A stretch of DNA of 28,829 nucleotides from Candidatus Pacearchaeota archaeon RBG_13_36_9 (lineage in GTDB: Archaea > Nanobdellota > Nanobdellia > Pacearchaeales > GW2011-AR1): positions 22,807 through 51,635 of the forward strand of contig MFWN01000051.1 of NCBI GenBank assembly GCA_001786395.1, given 5' to 3'. Positions 22,580-28,829 of the stretch are shown one piece after another. A model generated the notes under the pieces. It searched no databases. It saw nothing but the letters and a program-made list of their open reading frames with translations, and had not been told where the DNA came from. How positions within the stretch are numbered: position 1 is the stretch's first letter; every line of letters begins with the position of its first letter. A program made the translations under genes and the position numbers.

Positions 22580-24028
22580 ATGAAATTTATTTATTATGAT
22601 CTAATCTTTCTCATAATTGTGGGAATATTAGGCAGCATATTTCTTTACAAAAGGAGAAAAAACCTCAAAAGAGAAATGGGTATTTTTCTTCTTTACAGAA
22701 CTCAGGTAGGGGTTAAGCTAATAAAAAAAGTCAGCAATAGATACAAAAAAGTTCTCGGGATATTTAAGTATATAATAATTATTGTTGGCTATATTTTAAT
22801 GGCTGGCATTATCTACCTTTTTTCACAGAGCGTTTATGGGTATCTAAAATACCCTTTGTTTACTGAAATCATCAGCGCACCACCTATTTTCCCAGTGCTT
22901 CCCTATTTTCCCACGATATTTGGAGTAGAAAATCTTTTTCCTCCTTTTTATTTCACTTATTTTCTTGTTGCTTTTATCATTGTTGCAACTTTCCATGAGT
23001 TTGCTCATGGCATCTATGCGCGGCTTTATAAGATTAAAATAAAGAGCACGGGTGTCGTTTTCTTGGGCCCGCTGATGGCTGGGGCATTTGTCGAGCAGGA
23101 TGATAAACAAATGGAAAAAGCAAGAAAAACCGACCAGATGGCTATACTTGGGGCAGGAGTTTTTACAAATCTTGTCCTGGCAATTATCTCCTTTTTGCTA
23201 TGGTGGCTTGTCTTTTCTGTTAATTTCTTGCCTGCCGGCGCCTTATTTAACACCTATTCTTCTTCCTTGGTAAATATAAGCTCGATAAGCCTGTTTGGAG
23301 GAGTTCAGGTTTCAAGCCCGGCAAATCAGGAATTAATCAATTTAATTGACAAAGGCATGCCAACAGACCTCGTCCTCAGCGATAAAAATATCAACCTAAC
23401 CAAATTATCTGCCGATGGTGCAGATTATTATTTTGAGCCCGAATCCTTAAAAAATCAGCTTAAACAAGACACTTCGCAGATTCTTGTTTATGGGGACATG
23501 CCTGCAATAAATGCTGATTTTAAAGGGGCTATAATTGAAATCGACGGGAATAAAATTGAAAATTATGATAATTTAGTAAAAATAATGCCTAATTACGAAC
23601 CTGAAGAAGAAGTTTTGATAAAGACTAATTATCAAGGAGATATCCTGGAATATAATATTGCGCTTGCAGAAGACCCCGACCGGGAAGACAGGGCTATTAT
23701 CGGCATAGGCAATGACATTTTCAGCGCAATAAACACAGAAAACAATTTTGCTTTCTTCAAAGAACCATTTACAAACTACGAATCCAAATCAGATTTTCTA
23801 TATTTCTTATACTATCTTATATTCTGGGTTTTTCTTTTAAATGCTGCTGTGGCACTTTTCAATATGCTGCCTCTTTTGATATTTGATGGAGGGAGATTTT
23901 TCTATCTGACCATCTGGGGAATAACTAAAAGAGAAAAAGTGGCCAGGCTAGCTTATAAGTGGGTAGGAATTCTTATCCTCGCTGCGCTTATACTTTTAAT
24001 GGTTGTCTGGGTGATTAGAATAATCTAA
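22580..24028 (+). CDS. Site-2-type membrane metalloprotease (M50) with PDZ domain
   Basis: 482 residues. The zinc motif HEFAH (H139-H143) lies in a membrane helix, and the second motif NMLPLLIFDGG (N428 to D436-G438) gives the third zinc ligand. A PDZ-like region occupies about 255-365 (GDMPAINADFKGAIIEIDGNKIENYDNL). There are six or so membrane helices. This is the archaeal S2P layout, cutting transmembrane segments of regulators or signal peptides. Third gene of the aIF5A transcript by spacing (18 bp). Substrate unknown. Confidence 0.9.
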   Translation: MKFIYYDLIFLIIVGILGSIFLYKRRKNLKREMGIFLLYRTQVGVKLIKKVSNRYKKVLGIFKYIIIIVGYILMAGIIYLFSQSVYGYLKYPLFTEIISAPPIFPVLPYFPTIFGVENLFPPFYFTYFLVAFIIVATFHEFAHGIYARLYKIKIKSTGVVFLGPLMAGAFVEQDDKQMEKARKTDQMAILGAGVFTNLVLAIISFLLWWLVFSVNFLPAGALFNTYSSSLVNISSISLFGGVQVSSPANQELINLIDKGMPTDLVLSDKNINLTKLSADGADYYFEPESLKNQLKQDTSQILVYGDMPAINADFKGAIIEIDGNKIENYDNLVKIMPNYEPEEEVLIKTNYQGDILEYNIALAEDPDREDRAIIGIGNDIFSAINTENNFAFFKEPFTNYESKSDFLYFLYYLIFWVFLLNAAVALFNMLPLLIFDGGRFFYLTIWGITKREKVARLAYKWVGILILAALILLMVVWVIRII

Positions 24029-24042
24029 ATCTCCAATAGGCA

Positions 24043-24052
24043 TTTTTATAAG
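24043..24052 (+). promoter_or_regulatory. TATA promoter of tRNA-Ala
   Basis: TTTTTATAAG lies about 30-38 nt before the tRNA 5' end. Confidence 0.5.
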
Positions 24053-24080
24053 GTATCTCACACAATTAACAAATGTATGG

Positions 24081-24151
24081 GGGCTCGTCATTCAACGGCA
24101 GGATGCAAGATTCGCATTCTTGACATTCGGGTTCAATTCCCGACGAGTCCA
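24081..24151 (+). tRNA. tRNA-Ala (anticodon CGC)
   Basis: 71 nt including discriminator A. Acceptor GGGCTCG pairs with CGAGTCC, with the G3-U70 pair that identifies alanine. D stem ATTC/GGAT; anticodon stem CAAGA/TCTTG with loop TTCGCAT, so anticodon CGC; T arm TCGGG-TTCAATT-CCCGA. No encoded CCA, no intron. Confidence 0.9.
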
Positions 24152-24184
24152 TAAGTTAAGTGATAAATTTTTATCAAGCGAATC

Positions 24185-25177
24185 ATGAGAACCAGAAACA
24201 GAAAATCCAAGATAACTGCAACAGGAGATTTTAAAAAAATCCTGAAGAAACAGAAATATTTTCTTGTCGGAGAACATTCTGCAGTCCAGCTCTGCGGCTG
24301 GACTAAAAAATCCCTGCTGAATGGGGGAGAGTGCTACAAAGAGAAGTTTTACGGGATTAAAAGCCACGAGTGCTGCCAAATGTCCCCTTGGATGAAATGC
24401 CAGAATAAATGCCTGCACTGCTGGAGGCCAATTGAACTTGACATGAAAATAGACGGGAAAATTGAGAAGCCAGAAGAGCTGGTTGAAAACTGTATAAAAG
24501 CGCAGAAAAAACTTTTAACAGGATTTGGAGGGTATAAAGAAACAGACAAAAAAAAGTACAAAGAAGCTCAGGAGCCTAGCCAGTTTGCAATCTCGCTTAT
24601 TGGGGAGCCAACATTATATCCAGGGCTAGCTGATTTTATCCTTGAACTGAGAAAACAGGGAAAAACCAGCTTTTTAGTTACAAACGGATTACAGCCAGCT
24701 GCATTAAAAAAAATGCAGGATGGAAATTGTCTGCCAACTCAACTATACGTTTCTCTTTTGTATCCTGATGAAGAAATGTTCAGAAAAATAACAGGCAATA
24801 AAGAGGCAGACTCGTGGAAAAAATATAACGAAACACTGGAATTGCTGAAGAGTTTAAAGACAAGAACAGTTATAAGGATGACGCTTATCAAAGAGCTGAA
24901 TAGCGATGAGAAGTATCTGGAAAAATACGCTGAACTTATAAAGAAAGCCTCTCCGCTTTTTATTGAGATAAAAAGCTACATGGCTGTTGGATTTTCAAAA
25001 AACAGAGAGGGAATGGGGCTTAAAAAAATGCTGTTTCATGAGGAAATAAAAAATTTCTCAGAAAAACTGCTTAAATTTCTTAGAAATTATAGGTTTCTCG
25101 ACGAGAAAAAAGAATCAAGAGTGGTGTTGCTGGGCAAAGACAGAGAAAGGATGATGATAAAAAAAGAGGGGATTTAA
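24185..25177 (+). CDS. taw1: tRNA 4-demethylwyosine synthase Taw1 (TYW1)
   Basis: 330 residues. Radical SAM cluster motif C72-x3-C76-x2-C79 (KCQNKCLHCW). Upstream cysteines C37, C50 and C63, spaced by 13, match the second Fe-S cluster typical of Taw1. SLIGEPTLYP is the family GEP motif, and IEIKSYMAVGFS lies near the active site. It builds the tricyclic imidazopurine of wyosine at G37 of tRNA-Phe from pyruvate and SAM. Its stop abuts the stop of the convergent gene at 25178 with no gap. Confidence 0.95.
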   Translation: MRTRNRKSKITATGDFKKILKKQKYFLVGEHSAVQLCGWTKKSLLNGGECYKEKFYGIKSHECCQMSPWMKCQNKCLHCWRPIELDMKIDGKIEKPEELVENCIKAQKKLLTGFGGYKETDKKKYKEAQEPSQFAISLIGEPTLYPGLADFILELRKQGKTSFLVTNGLQPAALKKMQDGNCLPTQLYVSLLYPDEEMFRKITGNKEADSWKKYNETLELLKSLKTRTVIRMTLIKELNSDEKYLEKYAELIKKASPLFIEIKSYMAVGFSKNREGMGLKKMLFHEEIKNFSEKLLKFLRNYRFLDEKKESRVVLLGKDRERMMIKKEGI

Positions 25178-25582
25178 TTAAGCAACAGCGCGTTCTTTAA
25201 TCTCAACCACATGAAAAGTCCTTTTACTTCCTGGATACAAAAAAGAGCCTGAAAAAGAGTCTCCTAATCCTTCAGGAACATAGCTTTTTAATGCTTCTTT
25301 TGGGTCTTTTCCAGCAGCTAAATCACAAAGGAGCTGGTCGCCTATCTCAGATCTTTGCAGCCTTATTTTAGCAGAGTTATCATCTACCTGAGTAATCGAT
25401 TCTCCCAAGAAAACTTCTGGGTCTTCAGTAGCATAAAGCGCAGAACAAACTCCCTCCCTAATTCTTGCAGCTCTTACAACCCCTTTCTCTCCAAGAAAAA
25501 TCATATATACCGCATCACCAATATTAAAACAAGGAGAAACTCCTTCATCAACTAATCTTTTTGGTAAAAAATATCTTTCCAT
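25178..25582 (-). CDS. Unknown protein, second gene of a two-gene operon
   Basis: 134 residues, mixed alpha/beta, no family recognised. Strand-like starts (FNIGDAVYMIFLGEKGVVRAARI) are followed by a helix (IGDQLLCDLAAGKDPKEALKSY) and a final strand (RTFHVVEIKE). Two or three cysteines without a metal pattern. It begins 8 bp after the 25591-25938 gene and is probably translated with it. Confidence 0.6.
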   Translation of the reverse strand: MERYFLPKRLVDEGVSPCFNIGDAVYMIFLGEKGVVRAARIREGVCSALYATEDPEVFLGESITQVDDNSAKIRLQRSEIGDQLLCDLAAGKDPKEALKSYVPEGLGDSFSGSFLYPGSKRTFHVVEIKERAVA

Positions 25583-25590
25583 TTTAAATT

Positions 25591-25938
25591 TTACATAAAT
25601 ATAATTCCTTCTTTTGTTAATGCAGTAAATCTAATTCCAACTGGCACTGAAAGAAGCGCAGAGATTAATGCCATATGCTCTTTTCCTGTTCCTGAAGCTA
25701 TTGAAAGAGCAACTTCTGTGCCTTTAACAACTGGTTTTAATTTTTCAAGAAGCTCCTTCTTCATTTTAACTAAGTTATCTTTACTGAATTCTACAAATTC
25801 GTGCTCTTTTCCAGCTGAAAAATCGCGTGCAGAGCTATCGCCTACAATGATTATTTTATCCCACTCTCCCCTTTTAATTAATCCAGAAGCCTGTGCCCAG
25901 GTTTCTTTTCCTTCTGACAACAAAGCAACTAATTCCAT
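25591..25938 (-). CDS. Small Rossmann-like protein, weakly CARF-like
   Basis: 115 residues with alternating strands and helices: KIIIVGDSSARDF, a helix with KMKKELLEKLKP, then VALSIASGTGKEHMALISALLS and VGIRFTALTKEG. The Gly/Ser-Gly-x-Gly-Lys-x-x-Met stretch before a helix resembles the ligand loop of CARF and related nucleotide-sensing domains (SGGT-x-x-M style), but the match is by eye only. Genes around it show no CRISPR system. It may be a conserved archaeal family of unknown role. Confidence 0.55.
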   Translation of the reverse strand: MELVALLSEGKETWAQASGLIKRGEWDKIIIVGDSSARDFSAGKEHEFVEFSKDNLVKMKKELLEKLKPVVKGTEVALSIASGTGKEHMALISALLSVPVGIRFTALTKEGIIFM

Positions 25939-26009
25939 TATAATAGGAAAAAGAATAGATTTATAAGTTTTTATATCCTAAAAGATATAGTTAAAAAAGA
26001 AAAAATCCA

Positions 26010-26045
26010 AAAAATTTCCAGAAGGAAATTTTTAGTCTTTTAAAA
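26010..26045. promoter_or_regulatory. Perfect 10-bp hairpin/palindrome next to a TATA box
   Basis: AAAAATTTCC (26010-26019), loop AGAA, GGAAATTTTT (26024-26033), then TTTTAAAA (26038-26045), a TATA box about 25-30 nt before the regulator start at 26070. The palindrome covers the BRE side of the promoter. Confidence 0.5.
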
Positions 26046-26069
26046 TCTCAAAAAAACAAAAATTTTAAA

Positions 26070-26537
26070 ATGGTAAAAGACAGCGCTTTAAGCGAGATAA
26101 CCTTAAGAAAGTATGAAAAGCCCTACCATTTGGATAAAAGAGAACTGGTAAAAAAGATATGCCTCTCTCTTGGCCTTCTTCAGGCAGGGGATTCAAGAGA
26201 TGTAATTGTTGATATTCTTCTTGTCTTGCTGGAATCAAATAAAGAAAAAACGGCAATTTCCAGCGATGAGATAAAAATTAGAGTAGAAGAGCTGAGAAAA
26301 AAATACAGCCTGGAGATGAAAGGAATTGCAGAAAGCAACATAAGAAGGCAGCTGAAAAGGCTCAGGGACTTAATGTTGATAGAAAAGAAAAACAACATGT
26401 ATAATATTTCAGAGTTTGAGTCTTTAAACAAGATATTTAACGACAAAATCGAGAATTTCCTTATTCCGCAGACAATTGAAAGGATAAAAGAATATCTAGC
26501 TGAGCTGGAAAAAGAGGAATTAAACCAAAACTCTTAA
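26070..26537 (+). CDS. Archaeal winged-helix regulator
   Basis: 155 residues. An N-terminal ITLRKYEKPYHLDKRELVKKICLSLGLLQAGDSRDVIVDILLVLL region resembles a family seen in several DPANN genomes. The central part (about 65-120: SSDEIKIRVEELRKKYS, AESNIRRQLKRLRDLMLIEKKNNMYNI) reads as a winged helix; a C-terminal coiled coil follows. Likely DNA-binding, with a symmetric site at its own promoter. Its last 18 bp overlap the convergent HAD gene. Confidence 0.7.
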   Translation: MVKDSALSEITLRKYEKPYHLDKRELVKKICLSLGLLQAGDSRDVIVDILLVLLESNKEKTAISSDEIKIRVEELRKKYSLEMKGIAESNIRRQLKRLRDLMLIEKKNNMYNISEFESLNKIFNDKIENFLIPQTIERIKEYLAELEKEELNQNS

Positions 26538-27149
26538 TTCTTCTAAAGAATCAATTGTTAAATCTGCTTCTATTTTTCCGTAGTTATACTCCTCTCTGTC
26601 AATACGTATGCCGCAAACTCGCGCATTTCTTGCCATTTCCATATCCTCTTTGTTGTTGCCCACATAGTAAGTTCTATCAGGACTAACTCCCAAATTATCC
26701 ATGCACTGCATTAAACCATCTGAGTCTGGCTTCTGCTTCACTCCATCCTGAGCTCTTACAACAGCATCAAACCTATGATTTAGTAAACTAAGCTCTAAAG
26801 TAATTATATGACTGGGAGCGGAAGTCACAATTCCTGTTTTTATCCCTCTTTCTTTTAATAAAAAGAGTATGCCTACGTCATTATAAGCTTCAGTATGCTG
26901 TTCTCTTAAATCTGAAGTATCATATACCCTATAAGCAGGCCAAAACTGGCTTTGGGGGTCAAGATGCCATAAATCAGTTATTATCTTTTTCCTGTCCTTT
27001 TCTCCCTCAAACCAGAAATCGTCAATAATCTTGTTTAAAGTTGTTATGCCAAATGTTTTTAGGGTATTTCCAACAACAAGGTATCTGTAAGCGGGCTTAG
27101 TATGTACTAATGTACCATCTAAATCAAAAATAGCTGCTTCGATTTTCAT
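26520..27149 (-). CDS. HAD-family phosphatase (phosphoglycolate phosphatase-like)
   Basis: 209 residues. Motif I DLDGT with nucleophile D9 and D11; motif II TSAP at 109-112; motif III lysine in KQKPD (138-141); motif IV VGNNKEDM (163-170), where the usual first Asp is Asn (N165) but D169 remains. The cap region is about 18-85. Substrate unknown. Convergent overlap of 18 bp with the regulator before it. Confidence 0.88.
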   Translation of the reverse strand: MKIEAAIFDLDGTLVHTKPAYRYLVVGNTLKTFGITTLNKIIDDFWFEGEKDRKKIITDLWHLDPQSQFWPAYRVYDTSDLREQHTEAYNDVGILFLLKERGIKTGIVTSAPSHIITLELSLLNHRFDAVVRAQDGVKQKPDSDGLMQCMDNLGVSPDRTYYVGNNKEDMEMARNARVCGIRIDREEYNYGKIEADLTIDSLEELRVLV

Positions 27150-27199
27150 CCAACTTCTTGCATAAATGCATTTAAATATAATTGTGTCCTTTAATAAAT

Positions 27200-28012
27200 A
27201 TGATGAAATTCAAGGAAATTAAATGCAAGTCATGCATGACTAAAAGCAAGATTACAGACTATGTAATTAATCCCTATACCGGATGCCAGCACGGATGTGT
27301 TTACTGCTATGCTGATTTTATCAAGAAATTCCAGAATATCAAGGAAGAATGGGGAAAGTTTGTTTACGCAAAAACCAACTGCCCTGAACTATTAAAAGGA
27401 GAGATGGAAAAAAGCAAGCCGGGGCACATATGGATGAGCAGTGTTTGTGATTGCTATATGCCAGTAGAAGGAAAATTAAAATTAACCAGAAAAGTACTGC
27501 AGACAATTAATAAATCCCCCCATAAAAAGAAGTTTACTTTTGAGATATTGACTAAATCTGCGCTTGTTAAAAGAGATTTTGACCTGATAAAAAAGCTGGG
27601 TGCAGAGCTTGGAATGTCTATTAACAGCCTGGATGAAAACATTTCCAGGGTTATTGAGCCACTTGCCTCTCCGCCTCTGGAAAGAATTAAAACTTTAAAA
27701 GAAGCTAAGAAAAAAGGCATAAAAGTTTTTGGCTTTATTTCTCCTGTTTTGCCTGGAATTACAAACCTGGAAGAGCTGTTCAAAGAGCTAAGTTTCTGCA
27801 GCTATGTCTGGGTTGAATTATTGAATACAAAAATAAGTGTTCTGGAAAAACTAATGCCTTTAATTGAGAAAAAATTTCCAGATAAAGTCAGGGAATTTGA
27901 AAGGGCAATAAACTACCCAGAGCCCTATAATAAAGAAGTAAGAGAAAAAGCAAGAGAGCTGGAGAAAAAATACAAGCTAGAAGTCAAGGGAGTTATTGTC
28001 CATAACCAATAA
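27200..28012 (+). CDS. Radical SAM protein, SPL/Rv2578c-like
   Basis: 270 residues. The start is ATG 27200 (or 27203), about 25 nt after a TATA-like TTTAAATATA; TTG 27182 is less likely. Radical SAM motif C29-x3-C33-x2-C36 in NPYTGCQHGCVYCYADF. SVCDCYMPVEGKLKLTRKVLQ and EPLASPPLERIKTLKEAKKKGI are typical of the spore photoproduct lyase-like family, which lacks the true lyase signature Cys. A CxxC pair lies at C9/C12. Substrate unknown. Its stop abuts the stop of the convergent PHP gene. Confidence 0.85.
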   Translation: MMKFKEIKCKSCMTKSKITDYVINPYTGCQHGCVYCYADFIKKFQNIKEEWGKFVYAKTNCPELLKGEMEKSKPGHIWMSSVCDCYMPVEGKLKLTRKVLQTINKSPHKKKFTFEILTKSALVKRDFDLIKKLGAELGMSINSLDENISRVIEPLASPPLERIKTLKEAKKKGIKVFGFISPVLPGITNLEELFKELSFCSYVWVELLNTKISVLEKLMPLIEKKFPDKVREFERAINYPEPYNKEVREKARELEKKYKLEVKGVIVHNQ

Positions 28013-28829
28013 CTACCAATCTTTCTCAGTCATTATTCCAAGCTTCATTGCCAGGGGCCTGTAAACCAGCCAAGAAAAACCGTGATGGACCGCCCCTAAA
28101 GTTCCTACTGTTTTTTCCAGCACGCTTGCAGTCTTTCTAGCTACTAAAAACTCACTTGCTAAAATTCTAAAGCTGTTTTTTAAATTTTTCAAAGCTGCAT
28201 CTCCATTCGGCATCCCATTTTCTCCCTGGAGTTGAGGATAAGTTATTTTTGTTGTTATTCTCCCTAATTCAAAAAGAGCATGTCCATCTCCAAATCTCAC
28301 AGGAGCTATATTTGGATTAAAATTATAAGCTGCAAGAAACAAGTTTAAGGCGTTTTTGTTAGCTTTTCTGTATTCCCAAGGCAGAGGAAAATACGCCTCT
28401 CCATTAACAACTTCTATTCCAGTTATATTGTTAAGCTGATGATTTGAGGAATTATTTATTGCCTCTTCCAAATAAGTGCGAGAGCCATTCATATGGCAAG
28501 GATGAACTAAAAAAGCAGCGTAGCCTTTCCCATCAATGCTAGAAAACAAATTATCATGATTTACTTCTCTTCCGGAAATTAAATTAGTTGTATCTCTCTG
28601 TAATCCAACAACTAAAACACTTCCCTCTCTTAACTCTGCTTCTATTGAATTATAAACAACTATATTGCCTGGTTGAACAAGGATAGCTCTGCCGTCTAAA
28701 TCGCGGACATTATATTTTCTTGATTTTTTTGCAGAATCTGCAAATCTTTCAAATCTCCTGTCTCCGTGAGGGCATCTGTCATCCCCTATAGAAGTAATTC
28801 CTATAACTGCCCAACTACCCATTCTTCTA
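28013..28829 (-). CDS. PHP-domain metal-dependent phosphoesterase-like protein (5' end cut by the window)
   Basis: At least 269 residues. PHP motifs: SWAVIGITSIGDD fits the ITDH strand; VVYNSIEAELREG fits the pre-metal Glu motif; LVHPCHMNG (H107, H110) gives metal ligands; GIEVVNG (E137) and FGDGHALFELGRITT (D179, H181) match the GSDAH-ELG motif. The usual first HxH motif lies before ITDH and is missing from the window, and codons up to the edge are open, so the ATG at 28822 is probably not the true start. The ITDH Asp/His is also altered (ITSIGDD). Phosphoesterase or nucleotide role, unproven. Confidence 0.7.
   Translation of the reverse strand, partial: RRMGSWAVIGITSIGDDRCPHGDRRFERFADSAKKSRKYNVRDLDGRAILVQPGNIVVYNSIEAELREGSVLVVGLQRDTTNLISGREVNHDNLFSSIDGKGYAAFLVHPCHMNGSRTYLEEAINNSSNHQLNNITGIEVVNGEAYFPLPWEYRKANKNALNLFLAAYNFNPNIAPVRFGDGHALFELGRITTKITYPQLQGENGMPNGDAALKNLKNSFRILASEFLVARKTASVLEKTVGTLGAVHHGFSWLVYRPLAMKLGIMTEKDW

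Overview
The window reads as a chromosomal segment of a small-genome archaeon, most likely a DPANN lineage near Pacearchaeota/Woesearchaeota. Archaeal genes include ribosomal proteins L11, L37Ae and L40e, the RNA polymerase subunit RpoP, prefoldin beta, Spt5, SecE, aIF5A, Taw1, Dph2, and the division proteins FtsZ and SepF. Base composition is AT-rich. TATA boxes sit about 25-35 nt upstream of many starts, giving leaderless or short-leader transcripts, and Shine-Dalgarno sites are scarce. The two tRNA genes carry no encoded CCA. The lineage assignment is inferred from protein style and needs a tree.

Layout. 1-8300 is a cell-envelope block: a partial gene, a pilin-like protein, a HTH regulator, a large S-layer protein behind a long leader, a four-helix membrane protein, two tandem paralogous anchored proteins, an archaeosortase, and its probable substrate with a C-terminal sorting-signal-like tail. 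8381-11766 is housekeeping: a Dph2 lacking its first domain, SepF, a 60-residue Tat-signal protein, prefoldin beta, RpoP, a coiled-coil protein inserted on the other strand, L37Ae, and tRNA-Pro. 11845-13876 holds a VapBC pair with a 25-bp operator-like palindrome, a TrmB-type regulator and an unknown gene. 13901-16657 is the archaeal ftsZ-secE-spt5-rpl11 cluster on the minus strand.

16774-21956 is an accessory stretch. It contains a gene broken by an exact 40-bp tandem duplication, a degraded FKBP tail, two paralogous 321-residue double Lrp-like regulators each divergent from an unknown gene or operon, a complete FKBP, and a four-gene operon of small proteins sharing an MPxCGFN-type N-terminus. 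22006-24151 is aIF5A, L40e, a site-2-type membrane protease and tRNA-Ala. 24185-28829 contains Taw1, two operonic unknowns (one weakly CARF-like), a winged-helix regulator behind a hairpin/palindrome, a HAD phosphatase, a radical SAM protein of the SPL type and a PHP-domain protein cut by the window edge.

How they fit together: SepF anchors FtsZ. The archaeosortase probably processes the adjacent tail-anchored envelope protein. Spt5 and RpoP serve RNA polymerase, and SecE serves the translocon. The strongest novelty candidates are the MPxCGFN operon with its divergent double-Lrp regulator, the archaeosortase/substrate pair, and the frameshifting 40-bp duplication.
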